Shown: positions 17,082 to 25,853 of the stretch, piece by piece | Layout: every line of letters starts with the position of its first letter | How positions within the stretch are numbered: position 1 is the first letter of the stretch | Source: Oscillospiraceae bacterium | GTDB lineage: Bacteria > Bacillota > Clostridia > Oscillospirales > Ruminococcaceae | Direction: 5' to 3' | Assembly: GCA_017460955.1 (NCBI GenBank) | Contig: JAFTZY010000002.1 | Location: 1-64,000, forward strand | Length of the DNA: 64,000 bases | Made by a program: the position numbers and the translations under genes | Notes under the pieces: model-generated | What the model was told of the DNA's origin: nothing | Database searches by the model: none | The model's input: the letters and a program-made list of their open reading frames with translations, nothing else

Positions 17082-19100
17082 TTATGCAACAGGCAGGGTC
17101 ACGAGGTCTACGAGGGACTTCATGATGTTGACTGCATCGGCAAATGCCATGATACCGTTCTGGTCAACGTCAGCATTCTTGATGCCCTGTGCATCGAGCG
17201 TGTAGGAACCGAGCTGGTCCTTGTTCACGCAGATAACGTCGATGATGTCGCAGTCACCGTCATTGTCAGCGTCGCCCCAGATCGTTACCTGGAGTTCACC
17301 GGCAGAGGTCTCCTCCTGCGTGGGCGGCTCGGGCTCATCCGTTGCAGGCTCAGCGGTGGGCTCTTCCGTCGGTGCATCGGTCTCATCCTCGACCGGATCC
17401 GGGATCTCGAAGGTGTTCGGATCCACCCATACCGGGCTCTCGAATACCAGCGTCAGGTTCTCGTTCGGCGTCAGGGTCGGTGCAGTACCGTCACTGCCCA
17501 CATACCAGGTCTCCAGCTTCAGATAGTCATAATCGAGCGTGAACGGAGCCTCATAGGGCGTGTCCACATTGTCCACAGCGTGGAACCACTCGGTCAGGTC
17601 ATCCTCATAGTAGACCGGATCCTGTGCAATGGAGGTCTTGCGGTAGGACCACTGATACTTGGTGTTGCGCTGGTTATTCAGCTCCGTCTGTTCCTCATCC
17701 GTCAGCGTGCCGGCCTTCTCCTTGGCAAGCAGATCCTCATCGATCTCATAGGTGGTGTCCACCTGGTTTGCCTGGAAGGCTGCCAGACCATAGTAACCGT
17801 CCTCGGTCAGACCCTCGGCATCGAAGGACCAGCGTGCGGTCTTGAGTACGGCCTTGTCACGGAAGGGCTCGATGCTCCATACCATGGCATTGCCGTCCTT
17901 GGTGCCCTTGATGGTCACACGGTCGGTCAGGACCAGACCGTCCTCGTTGACATAGGTGCCGCCGGTGAGCTCCTTGAAGAACTCGCCGACCTCCGGATTG
18001 TTCCAGCTCTGGGAAGCTCTGTTGTAGTACTTCATGTCGCCGGCATCCCACAGGACCGGGCAAACACCGGTCATTTCATAGGCTGCGGAGGCAACGGTCT
18101 TGGTGAAGAGCACGCGGCTCGCTTCATCCTTGTTGTAGTTCTCCACACCGTACTCACCGATGATAACGCCGATGCCCTGATCGGTGAAGCGGCCCTTGAG
18201 AGCGGCAAAGTCATTCTTGACCTTGGCGATCTCGTCAGCGGAGCCCCAGCTGTTCTGCGGCTGGATGCCGCCGCCCCAGGGATCATCGTCGTCGGAATAT
18301 ACGGTGAACTGAGTCGGATCGTAGTAGTGGATGTCCACGGCCAGCATATTGGCGGAGTCCGTCGGGAGCTGATAGCTCGAGGACGTGGTCTTCTCATAAT
18401 TAGTGTTGTTGCCCGGGATGAGCAGCAGACGCTTCTTGTTGTTGCCGCTCGAATCACGGATGGTGTCCACGAAGGCCTGTGCCATGGCAAGCTGTGTGGA
18501 ATCGTCGAACGTGATCTCATTCCAGCCCTCGAATACGAGGTGACGGTCATAGCTCTTGAACTCCTCGGCGATCTGGAACCAGGCATTGGTGAAGCGGTCC
18601 TTCACAGCGGTGCCGCCGGTCAGCCAGTTGCTGCCGCCGTTCCAGGATGCGCCGTCATGGTGCATGTTCAGGATGACGTACAGGCCGTTGTCATAGGCAT
18701 AGTCCACGACCTCCTTGACACGGGCCAGGTAGTCGGCATCGATGTTGCCGGAGCTGTCCATATGACCGTACCAGGTGACCGGGATACGGATGGTGTCGAA
18801 GCCGTAGAAGGCCACGGACTTGATGAGGGACTCGGTGGTGATGACCTCACCCCAGCCGCGCTCCTGCTCCTCGATGGACTTGTAGCCCCATGCGCCGCCG
18901 TTGGACGCATCGTTCCAGTAGCAGTCCAGGGAGTTACCAAGGTTCCAGCCGGCACCCATGTCCTCAACGAGCTCAACGGCCGTCATGGAGTCCAGATCTG
19001 CTGCATTGACAGTGCCAAAGAGTGACACGCTGCCCGCTGTCATGGACAGAGTCATCGCACTTGCCGTTACCGCAGAAATGAGTTTCTTGAAAGTACGCAT
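17082..19100 (-). CDS. Cellulosomal GH5 endoglucanase with dockerin
   Basis: Secreted cellulase of 672 residues: signal peptide 1-33 and a GH5 catalytic domain (about 38-370) with GWNLGNSLD (51-59), HHDG (147-150), acid/base E195 in EGWNEI and nucleophile E316 in IGEYG. A beta-rich module of unknown family spans about 375-575. A Thr/Glu/Pro linker leads to a C-terminal dockerin (607-672) with calcium loops DADNDGDCDIID and DVDQNGIMAFAD. It cleaves beta-1,4-glucans and should bind a scaffoldin cohesin. The start at 19100 follows GGAG and the promoter. The dockerin is nearly the same type as that of the GH9 enzyme at 57753. Monocistronic. Confidence 0.95.
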   Translation of the reverse strand: MRTFKKLISAVTASAMTLSMTAGSVSLFGTVNAADLDSMTAVELVEDMGAGWNLGNSLDCYWNDASNGGAWGYKSIEEQERGWGEVITTESLIKSVAFYGFDTIRIPVTWYGHMDSSGNIDADYLARVKEVVDYAYDNGLYVILNMHHDGASWNGGSNWLTGGTAVKDRFTNAWFQIAEEFKSYDRHLVFEGWNEITFDDSTQLAMAQAFVDTIRDSSGNNKKRLLLIPGNNTNYEKTTSSSYQLPTDSANMLAVDIHYYDPTQFTVYSDDDDPWGGGIQPQNSWGSADEIAKVKNDFAALKGRFTDQGIGVIIGEYGVENYNKDEASRVLFTKTVASAAYEMTGVCPVLWDAGDMKYYNRASQSWNNPEVGEFFKELTGGTYVNEDGLVLTDRVTIKGTKDGNAMVWSIEPFRDKAVLKTARWSFDAEGLTEDGYYGLAAFQANQVDTTYEIDEDLLAKEKAGTLTDEEQTELNNQRNTKYQWSYRKTSIAQDPVYYEDDLTEWFHAVDNVDTPYEAPFTLDYDYLKLETWYVGSDGTAPTLTPNENLTLVFESPVWVDPNTFEIPDPVEDETDAPTEEPTAEPATDEPEPPTQEETSAGELQVTIWGDADNDGDCDIIDVICVNKDQLGSYTLDAQGIKNADVDQNGIMAFADAVNIMKSLVDLVTLPVA

Positions 19101-19137
19101 TGCAATCAATCTCCTTTGATAAAATATTTGTAATTTA

Positions 19138-19166
19138 ACTATACCACATTTGTCCCGGTTTGTCAA
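19138..19166 (-). promoter_or_regulatory. Promoter of the GH5 gene
   Basis: Minus strand TTGACA, 17-bp spacer, TATAGT with extended TGG. Confidence 0.9.
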
Positions 19167-19220
19167 GAAGATTTGTGAAAAAGAATAGATATTTTTTGAA
19201 CAGGTATACATATATAACTA

Positions 19221-19247
19221 TTAGAGGTTAGAGGTGAGAGGTTAGAT
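19221..19247. repeat. Heptamer array (AGGTNAG on this strand)
   Basis: TTAGAGGTTAGAGGTGAGAG is the inverted CTNACCT unit. It lies 120 bp upstream of the GH5 start and abuts composite repeat copy B. Confidence 0.8.
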
Positions 19248-19860
19248 GCTCAGACTTGAGAGGTCTCTTGTGGGGGCCTTCGGCCCCCGGACAGGCTCTG
19301 ATGGAGGGGTGGGCCCCTGCACCCCCGACCAGAGGGGGCGGCCTTGCCGCCGCCCCTCTGGACTCCCCGGGCAGCAGGGCTTGCAGCCCTGCACCTGCTT
19401 TAAAGCGTTCAGGGATAGCGAGTCCTTCGGTGCAAGGCATTCTTATGGCCACGTTTAGTAGCTAACTAAAACATAAGCGCATTCTCCGGAGGGATGCATA
19501 CTTGACTTGTTACCGCAGTGCCAGGCGAACCAGGTGCGTATGCGCGGGAGGTCCGGGAAAAGGCAGAGGAAAACGCACACCCGAAACGCGCTCTCTCAAG
19601 AACGCACCTCACGCACCGAACGTGCATCACAACCTGGCGGCGGTTAGCCGCCAGATAGGGTACCCATCAAATCACCACAGGGGGTGCAGGGGGCGCAGCC
19701 CCTTGCTTTGCAGGAGTGCAGAGGGCGCAGCCCTTTGCCGTCCGGAGTCCAGAGGGGCGGACGAGCGCCCCTCTGGTCGGGGGTGCAGGGGTCCTCCCCT
19801 CCAAACAAAATCTCCCCGGGGGCCGAAGGCCCCCCACCAGGACCTCCCAGGTCTAAGCTC
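19248..19860. repeat. Composite intergenic repeat, copy B (about 610 bp)
   Basis: Both ends carry GGGGGCC hairpins and inverted CCCCTGCACCCCCGACCAGAGG-type blocks. The centre (about 19400-19640) has a non-palindromic core shared with copy C at 57300-57500, including CGCAGTGCCAGGCGAAC, AGGTGCGTATGC and TTCTCCGGAG. Reading frames exist but have no ribosome binding site and would need to be conserved through palindromes, so it is treated as non-coding. The remaining 190 bp to the symporter start hold no clear feature. Confidence 0.8.
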
Positions 19861-20053
19861 CCCACGTCCTCGATTTAACATGGATTTAACCCAAAGCATA
19901 CTATGCATTTCATATTCCTGTGGTATGATGAAAAAAATACAAAAATCGACCGCTGCCGCAGGGATTCTCAATCTTATTTTAAGCTTTTGCGGGTATGATG
20001 AGGATGGAAGTGCAGCAGCGGAGCTTTGCTCCGGACGAAAGGCGGTATGCATC

Positions 20054-21835
20054 GTGGAGATCAAGGACATCATCTTAGCGTGTATCATGGTCATCGGCGG
20101 TCTGGCATTCTTCCTGTACGGCATGAGTGTCATGTCCTCGGGACTGGAAAAAATGGCGGGCGGCAAGATGGAACAGGCCCTCAAAAAGCTGACCTCGAAC
20201 TGGCTGTACAGCCTCCTGCTCGGCACGGGCATCACCATCGTGCTGCAATCCTCCTCCTCCCTGACCGTCATGCTCGTCGGACTTGTCAACTGCGGTGTGA
20301 TGGAGGTCAGTCAGACGGTCGTGGTCATCATCGGCGCGAACATCGGCAAGACCTTCACGACCTGGCTCCTGTGTCTTATGGGCGTGGATACCGAGGGCCC
20401 GCTGTGGCTGTCCCTGCTCAATCCCGAGTATTTCTCCCTGATCTTCGCACTCATCGGTGCGGTGCTCATGATGTCCAAATCCAGCCCCCGGCGCAAGGAC
20501 ATCGGCAGCATCCTTGTGGGCTTCGCCGTTTTGATGTACGGCATGGTGCTGATGAAGGATGCCGTCGAGCCGCTCAAGGACTCCCCGGACTTCCAGGCAC
20601 TGCTGACCAAGTTTGACAACCCGCTGCTCGGCGTGCTCGTCGGCACCGTTGTGACCGGCGTCATCCAGAGCTCGGCTGCCTCCATCGGTATCCTCCAGAC
20701 CCTTGCGGAAAATACCGGCACCATCACCTTCGGCATGGCCATCCCGATCATCATGGGCCAGAACATCGGCACCTGCGTGACCGCGCTCATCTCCGCCATC
20801 GGTGTCAACCGCCAGGCCAAGAAGGTCGGCGTCATCCACATCGCCTTCAACGTCATCGGTACGGTCATCTTCCTGACCGTGTACGAGCTCATTGATATGA
20901 CCGTCGGCTTCCCGTTCTCGGGACTGGTCATCAATTCCGTGGGCATTGCCATCGTGCATACCGTGTTCAACGTGCTCACCACGATCCTGCTGCTGCCGTT
21001 CTCGAAGTGGCTGGTGTGGATCGCCGACCGGATCCTCCCGGACAAGGATGTCCCGGAGGGGGAGACGCCCCATGCGCTGCTCGACCCCCGCGTGCTGACC
21101 ACACCGTCCGTGGCCGTGGCCGAGTGCGATGCCGCTTCCCGGAAAATGGCGGAGCTTGCGCGTGAGACGGTGCTTCTGAGCATCTCGCTCCTGACAAATT
21201 ATGACGAAAAGACCGTGCGGAGGGTATCGAAGAACGAGGATGCGCTCGATGAATTCGAGGACCGCATCGGCACGACGCTCGTACAGCTCAATGCGCAGGC
21301 ACTGTCCGAGCGTGACAGCCAGATCTCGAGCCGGGTGCTGCGTGCGATCGGAGATTTCGAGCGCCTGGGCGACCATGCGATCAATCTGTCGGACATTGCG
21401 ACCGAGATTCATGACAAGCAGCTGCATTTTTCGGAGCATGCCACGGAGGAGATGCGTGTCATCACCGAGGCCATCCGGGAGATCTTGGAGAACACCTGCC
21501 GGGTCTATGAGACGGTGGATGAGAATGTCGCGGCGAACATCGAGCCGCTCGAGCAGGTGATCGACTACCTGACGCAGGACATCAAGGCCAACCATGTCAA
21601 GCGACTGCAAAAGGGCACCTGCACGATCGAAACGGGCTTTGTGCTCTCGGACATCCTGACCAATTACGAGCGTGTTTCGGACCACTGCTCCAACATCGCC
21701 GTTTCGGTCATCGAGACCTCGCATAACACCTTCGAGACACACAGCTATCTGAGCAAGGTCAAGTTCGGCAGCAAGAACTTCAACGACCTGTTCGAGCGCT
21801 TCTCCGAGAAGTACAAGATCCCCGGCACTGTATAA
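20054..21835 (+). CDS. Na+/phosphate symporter with C-terminal PhoU domain
   Basis: A 593-residue transporter of the Na/Pi-cotransporter II (NptA/YjbB) family. Two inverted membrane repeats carry the QSSSS and QSSAA motifs (GITIVLQSSSSLTVMLVG near 60; GVIQSSAASIGILQTL near 215), which form the phosphate/Na+ site. A cytosolic PhoU-like helical domain (about 365-560) has two repeats (EDRIGTTLVQLNAQ..., RIGDFERLGDHAINLSD...). The likely start is GTG 20054 with GAAAGGCGG about 8 nt upstream; the encoded VEIKDIILACIMVIGGLAFF matches family N-termini. The frame stays open upstream into repeat DNA, so longer products are rejected. The PhoU domain suggests phosphate-linked control. Confidence 0.9.
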   Translation: MEIKDIILACIMVIGGLAFFLYGMSVMSSGLEKMAGGKMEQALKKLTSNWLYSLLLGTGITIVLQSSSSLTVMLVGLVNCGVMEVSQTVVVIIGANIGKTFTTWLLCLMGVDTEGPLWLSLLNPEYFSLIFALIGAVLMMSKSSPRRKDIGSILVGFAVLMYGMVLMKDAVEPLKDSPDFQALLTKFDNPLLGVLVGTVVTGVIQSSAASIGILQTLAENTGTITFGMAIPIIMGQNIGTCVTALISAIGVNRQAKKVGVIHIAFNVIGTVIFLTVYELIDMTVGFPFSGLVINSVGIAIVHTVFNVLTTILLLPFSKWLVWIADRILPDKDVPEGETPHALLDPRVLTTPSVAVAECDAASRKMAELARETVLLSISLLTNYDEKTVRRVSKNEDALDEFEDRIGTTLVQLNAQALSERDSQISSRVLRAIGDFERLGDHAINLSDIATEIHDKQLHFSEHATEEMRVITEAIREILENTCRVYETVDENVAANIEPLEQVIDYLTQDIKANHVKRLQKGTCTIETGFVLSDILTNYERVSDHCSNIAVSVIETSHNTFETHSYLSKVKFGSKNFNDLFERFSEKYKIPGTV

Positions 21836-21847
21836 TATTCAGCCAAA

Positions 21848-21873
21848 AGAGCCGTCCCTTGAGGGGCGGCTCT
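21848..21873 (+). terminator. Terminator of the Na/Pi symporter gene
   Basis: AGAGCCGTCCC-ttga-GGGGCGGCTCT stem just after the stop; the T-run is weak. Confidence 0.75.
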
Positions 21874-21891
21874 CAGCTTGTCGATATAAAA

Positions 21892-21997
21892 GCAGGGGGT
21901 GCGGGGGACTGCCGTCCCCCGCAAAAGAAAAAAAGAAAGCCCCCTCCCCTCCCGCTTCAGCGGGAGAAGGGAGGGGGGTTGGGGGTGGGCGCCCCCC
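21892..21997. repeat. GC-rich palindromic repeat, copy 2 (inverted)
   Basis: Reverse complement of the 3857-3968 element: GGGGGACTGCCGTCCCCC hairpin, A-rich run, then CCCCTCCCCTCCCGC pairing with GCGGGAGAAGGGAGGGG. It lies between convergent genes and, read on the minus strand, offers hairpin plus T-run for deoD. Confidence 0.8.
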
Positions 21998-21998
21998 T

Positions 21999-22706
21999 TT
22001 ACAGCCTCTTCACCGTCTCCAGCGCAAGCTCCATCATGGCCGTAAAGCCCGTCTGGCGCTCATCGCTCGAGGTGTATTCCTGCCGCAGCGGGCAGTCCGA
22101 TACCGTGCAGATGCACAGCGCTTCCTTGCCGGCGCGGGCAGCGTTCATGTACAGCGCCGCGGCCTCCATCTCAATGCCCAGCACATGCATGCGCTTCCAT
22201 TCCGCCAGGGAATCGGCATCGTCATAGAACGTATCGCTCGACAACAGATTCCCCACATGCACCGGAAGTCCCTGCGCCGAGGCCGCTTCCGCAGCGGCTT
22301 TCAGCAGCCGGAAGGATGCCGTCGGGGCGTAGGTGCCCGGCAGCCGGTACTGCCTTGCAAAATCGGAATTCGTGCAGGCGCCCATCCCCAGGATCACGTC
22401 CCGGAGCTTCACACGCTCGTCGATGCCCCCCGCCGTGCCGATGCGCAGGATGCTCTGTACGCCGAAGAAATGGTACAGCTCATAGGAATAAATGCCGATC
22501 GACGGCATCCCCATGCCGCTGCCCTGTACGGAGACCGGGATGCCCTGATAGGTCCCCGTGTAGCCGAGCATCCCCCGGACCTCGTTGACAAGCCGGGGTG
22601 ATTCCAGATAGGTCTCGGCAATGAATTTCGCCCGGAGCGGGTCGCCGGGCATGAGCACGACGGGCGCATAATCGCCCATGCTGCCCTGCAGATGCGGTGT
22701 TGCCAT
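21999..22706 (-). CDS. deoD: Purine-nucleoside phosphorylase, DeoD type
   Basis: Hexameric (DeoD-type) phosphorylase that splits purine (deoxy)nucleosides with phosphate into base and (deoxy)ribose-1-phosphate in the cytosol. Signatures are MPGDPLRAKFIAE (phosphate-binding G20 and R24 region), GSGMGMPSIGIYSYEL, RIGTAGG, EMEAAALY and CTVSD, whose Asp protonates the base. The 235 residues equal the family length. AAGGAGG sits 8 nt before the ATG. It follows the flippase gene by 24 bp and probably shares its transcript. Confidence 0.96.
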   Translation of the reverse strand: MATPHLQGSMGDYAPVVLMPGDPLRAKFIAETYLESPRLVNEVRGMLGYTGTYQGIPVSVQGSGMGMPSIGIYSYELYHFFGVQSILRIGTAGGIDERVKLRDVILGMGACTNSDFARQYRLPGTYAPTASFRLLKAAAEAASAQGLPVHVGNLLSSDTFYDDADSLAEWKRMHVLGIEMEAAALYMNAARAGKEALCICTVSDCPLRQEYTSSDERQTGFTAMMELALETVKRL

Positions 22707-22730
22707 AAGATCTCCCTCCTTGATAAAGTA

Positions 22731-24179
22731 TCAGCTTCGTTTGAGAATGCGCCGGAGCGTCTGAAGGATGGCCGTGAAATTAAAGACCACCATGAAGAAG
22801 AACAGCGCTCCCTCCGCGAGATAGAACATCATCCCGTGGGGGACCTCCGGCAGGGGCTGGCGGATCGCGGGGATCGCCATGCCGAAGAGCGCCGCAAGAT
22901 TGACCGCAAAGCGCACATGATGCACCTTGAACGGGATGAGCCGGCGCGTGTCCACGATGCGCACGAGATAGCACACGAAATAGCTGGCAAAGGTCGCAAT
23001 GACCGCACCGTGTACGCCCCAGCGCCAGATGAGCACGATGTTCAGGATAATGTTCACCCCCGCAGCAATGGATGCCGTCCAGAAGCTGTGGGTCGTTTTC
23101 TGTGTGGCCGTGTAGATGCTGCTGAGGAACTGGTTAAAGCTCATCATCAGCACGGCGATGACCAGCACGGGCGTGAAGGTATAGGCGCGGGCGTACTCCG
23201 GATACACCCGGGTGTTGACGATGATAAGGGACAGCGGCTGCACAAAGGCAATGAGGAACGCAGCCCCCAGGAACATGATGGACTGGTAGGCGGAGAATAC
23301 CCTGTAATAAAAGGTACTGCGGTCCTTGCTGTTGTTCTCGGTGATGGCGGACATGTTCCATGCCTGGAAAAATATGGTCGAGAGCATGGAGATGAGGTTG
23401 GGCACCTTGGAGGAGGCGTCGTAGATGCCGGCGGCGGCATCGCCCACATCGGGGCTGACGGACAGGTGGTCCATATACCGCACAAAGAGCCGGTCGGAGA
23501 AGCCCGTGATGATCCAGAGCACGGCCGTGGGGATCATGGGGATGGAGAAGCGCAGCATGACCTTGGTGATATCCGGGTTATAGCTGCGCAGATCGAAGAA
23601 GCGCCAGAGTCCGGCGACGATCCACAAAAAGACGCCGGAGCACAGGTCCGATAGAAAGACGGCCAGCATGAAGCCGTGAACGCCCAGATGCAAAATGGCG
23701 ATAAAGAGCATGTTGAAGAGGAAGAGTGAGAGCGTGGCCAGGATGCCGTCGAGGGCAAAGAGCTTGACCATGCCCCGGGCCCGCACGAACTGGGAGGAGA
23801 GCTGCCGGAACGAGGAGGCGATGATGTACAGCACGAGGTTGATGACATAGCCCCTTGCATAGGGCAGCAGATTCAGAAGCGGGGAGCACAGCAAAAGGAT
23901 CGCTGCGCCCATCAGCTCCACGAGGCATGCGGAGGTAAAGACCTCCTTCTTGTCATATTCCCGGTCAAGCCCGTAGCGGATGACGGCCTCGGCGATGGAG
24001 ACGGTAACGATGGGGATGATGAAATTGGCCGTCTGCTCGAGCAGGGAGCGGGTCGAGTTGTCCCCGGGATTGATGTTCCCCGTATACAGGCGCGTGAGCA
24101 GGAGCAGAAGGATCTTCGACCCGAACGACCCGACGGCAAATACCGCCGTGTTCAGGGCCAGCTTCTTGTATTTGTTCAA
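22731..24179 (-). CDS. Polysaccharide/lipid-linked oligosaccharide flippase (MATE-like, Wzx type)
   Basis: A 482-residue membrane protein with about 14 hydrophobic helices and a short basic N-terminus, of the MurJ/Wzx-like polysaccharide biosynthesis protein family. Such proteins flip lipid-linked sugar units across the membrane; the cargo is unknown because no glycosyltransferases adjoin. The start is TTG at 24179, with AGGAAAGGGACC about 8 nt upstream, directly before the conserved-looking NKYKKLALNTAVFAVGSFGS. It heads a two-gene transcript with deoD. Confidence 0.85.
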   Translation of the reverse strand: MNKYKKLALNTAVFAVGSFGSKILLLLLTRLYTGNINPGDNSTRSLLEQTANFIIPIVTVSIAEAVIRYGLDREYDKKEVFTSACLVELMGAAILLLCSPLLNLLPYARGYVINLVLYIIASSFRQLSSQFVRARGMVKLFALDGILATLSLFLFNMLFIAILHLGVHGFMLAVFLSDLCSGVFLWIVAGLWRFFDLRSYNPDITKVMLRFSIPMIPTAVLWIITGFSDRLFVRYMDHLSVSPDVGDAAAGIYDASSKVPNLISMLSTIFFQAWNMSAITENNSKDRSTFYYRVFSAYQSIMFLGAAFLIAFVQPLSLIIVNTRVYPEYARAYTFTPVLVIAVLMMSFNQFLSSIYTATQKTTHSFWTASIAAGVNIILNIVLIWRWGVHGAVIATFASYFVCYLVRIVDTRRLIPFKVHHVRFAVNLAALFGMAIPAIRQPLPEVPHGMMFYLAEGALFFFMVVFNFTAILQTLRRILKRS

Positions 24180-24213
24180 AATCGTGGTCCCTTTCCTATT
24201 GGATTACACCTCT

Positions 24214-24242
24214 ATTATAGCACAGTTTCCGGAATTTGTAAA
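24214..24242 (-). promoter_or_regulatory. Promoter of flippase-deoD
   Basis: Minus strand TTTACA, 17-bp spacer, TATAAT with extended TGC. Confidence 0.88.
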
Positions 24243-24284
24243 GAGGCTTCCGGATTCGGAGCGGACAAATCGGGGAGATTTTGC

Positions 24285-24385
24285 AGGGTGCAGGGGCGGT
24301 CAGCCCCTACTGGGGGGTGGGGGCGAAGTCCCCACTTTCTCCCCCTCCCTTTAGGGAGGGGGCAGGGGGAGGGCGGCTCACGGAA
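24285..24385. repeat. Degenerate GC-rich palindromic repeat
   Basis: Successive short hairpins (AGGGGCGG/CAGCCCCT, GGGGGCGAAGTCCCC, CTCCCTTTAGGGAG) fill this intergenic stretch. They are similar in style to the 3857-3968 family but not a full copy. Confidence 0.5.
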
Positions 24386-24440
24386 CGCCCTCCCCAGACT
24401 CATCATCTCCCCGTTTGGACACTCCTCCGGATCTCATGAC

Positions 24441-24469
24441 TTGACAAATCCACCAGGATATGATAAAGT
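24441..24469 (+). promoter_or_regulatory. Possible promoter of the lipoprotein gene
   Basis: Perfect TTGACA (24441-24446) with a weak -10 TAAAGT at 17-bp spacing. The better TATGAT at 24459 is only 12 bp away. Confidence 0.5.
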
Positions 24470-24503
24470 GATAGAAGAGACCACACAGAAGGGAGAACCA
24501 CCC

Positions 24504-25118
24504 ATGAACCACGGATCCAAAGCCTGTGCCCTGGTGCTTGCCGTGCTCTGCGGCACGACCCTGCTCACGGGCTGCAAAAAACAGAATGTCATGACCGAGG
24601 ACGAGCTGCCCTACGGTGCGACCATGCGCTCCACCTCCGCCTATGCCGTGCCGCTCACCTATGACAGGCGCTTCCTCGAGGAGCCCCAGGTGGAGACGAT
24701 CGCAAGCTTCCTCGGGGCGCTCGAGAACAGCGACGGCACCGTGCTCGAGCAGACCACCTTCCCGGAGTACTTCGCCTATGAGCTCGGCGAGGTCTATGCC
24801 GAGAACTGCAAGAATGCGGACGAAGTCGCCGCCGCAAAGCATGACGCCCTTGCCGAGACCTACGGGAACGGCGGGCAGCTGCACTTCAAGGAGGTCGAGC
24901 TCACGGGCCTGACGCAGGAGCAGCAGCAGTCCGGCATTGCGGCCCTGCTCACGATGCTCTACCAGCTCTCCGATGACGAGCATCTTGCCGAGAAGATCGA
25001 CAATACCTGGTGCGTGACCATGGACTGGACGGTCGAGGGCGCCGAGAGCACCGAGCTTGTGCAGGAGCGCACGCTCTATCTGCTCGAGGAGGACGGCGTT
25101 TACTACTGCATCATGTAA
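24504..25118 (+). CDS. Putative lipoprotein of unknown function
   Basis: A 204-residue protein with a lipoprotein signal: basic N-terminus, hydrophobic core and lipobox LLTGC (Cys near residue 25), so it is probably anchored to the outer face of the membrane. The mature part is acidic and helical. No family is recognised. The frame is open upstream, but ATG 24504, with GGGAG 8 nt before it, gives the signal peptide. The gene lies 12 bp before rsmE and is probably co-transcribed with it. Confidence 0.8.
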   Translation: MNHGSKACALVLAVLCGTTLLTGCKKQNVMTEDELPYGATMRSTSAYAVPLTYDRRFLEEPQVETIASFLGALENSDGTVLEQTTFPEYFAYELGEVYAENCKNADEVAAAKHDALAETYGNGGQLHFKEVELTGLTQEQQQSGIAALLTMLYQLSDDEHLAEKIDNTWCVTMDWTVEGAESTELVQERTLYLLEEDGVYYCIM

Positions 25119-25130
25119 GGGGGCGCTTGT

Positions 25131-25853
25131 ATGCCAAGATTCTTTGTGGAACACGGTGACCCGGAGGAGATCGTCATCACCGGCGAGGATGCCCGGCACA
25201 TCGGACGCTCCCTGCGTATGCGCCCGGGGGAGCACCTGACGGTCTGCGCATGCGGGACGGACTACGAATGCGAGATCACCCGCATCACCGCCGATGCCGT
25301 GTACCTGCACCCGATAACTGCGCAGCTTTGTGCGGCCGAGCCCGATGTGTTCGTCACGCTCTACCAGGCCGTCCCCAAGCAGGACAAGCTCTCGGAGATC
25401 GTGCAGAAATCCGTGGAGCTGGGCATTTCCCGCATTGTCCCCGTGCTCACCGCAAGGTGTGTTGCCCGCCCCACGAAGGCGGATTTTGCCCGGAAGCAGG
25501 AGCGTCTGCAAAAGATCGCCCTGTCCGCGGCCAAGCAGTCCGGCCGGGGGATCATCCCGGAGGTCACCCCCCTCATGAGCTGGCAGGAGGCGCTCTCGGA
25601 TATGCGCGGGCAGTCCCTGTCGGTGATGCTCTATGAGGAGGAGGGCGGTATGCGCTTCGGGGAGGTGCCGCTTGAGGGACATCCCACCATCGGACTGTTC
25701 ATCGGCAGCGAGGGCGGCATCTCCGAGGAGGAGGCAAAAGCCGCACAGGAGGCCGGGATCTTCCGGGTCTGGCTGGGCAGACGCATCCTGCGCTGTGAGA
25801 CGGCACCGACCGCGGCAGCGGCGATTTTGATGTATCTGACAAAAAACATATAA
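25131..25853 (+). CDS. rsmE: 16S rRNA (uracil(1498)-N(3))-methyltransferase
   Basis: SPOUT-class methyltransferase that methylates U1498 of 16S rRNA using SAM. The N-terminal PUA-like RNA-binding region (1-75) includes HIGRSLRMRPGE. The knotted C-terminal domain has the SAM loop motifs LFIGSEGGISEEE and WLGRRILRCETAPTAA. The 240 residues match the family. The stop codon TAA (25851-25853) forms one copy of the apparent target duplication of the adjoining MITE-like element. Confidence 0.95.
   Translation: MPRFFVEHGDPEEIVITGEDARHIGRSLRMRPGEHLTVCACGTDYECEITRITADAVYLHPITAQLCAAEPDVFVTLYQAVPKQDKLSEIVQKSVELGISRIVPVLTARCVARPTKADFARKQERLQKIALSAAKQSGRGIIPEVTPLMSWQEALSDMRGQSLSVMLYEEEGGMRFGEVPLEGHPTIGLFIGSEGGISEEEAKAAQEAGIFRVWLGRRILRCETAPTAAAAILMYLTKNI

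Noticed and set aside
19640..19670. CCAGATAGGGT near the end of the core, similar to group II intron 5' sequences
   Set aside because: No domain V hairpin, no reverse transcriptase and no GUGYG at a plausible boundary. Copy C has CCAGACAGGGT, so the match looks accidental.
19502..20053. N-terminal extension of the Na/Pi symporter through the repeat region, or a separate protein there
   Set aside because: The extension is translated repeat DNA (RGCRGRSPLLCRSAEGAAL), and no ribosome binding site supports it. GTG 20054 gives the normal N-terminus.
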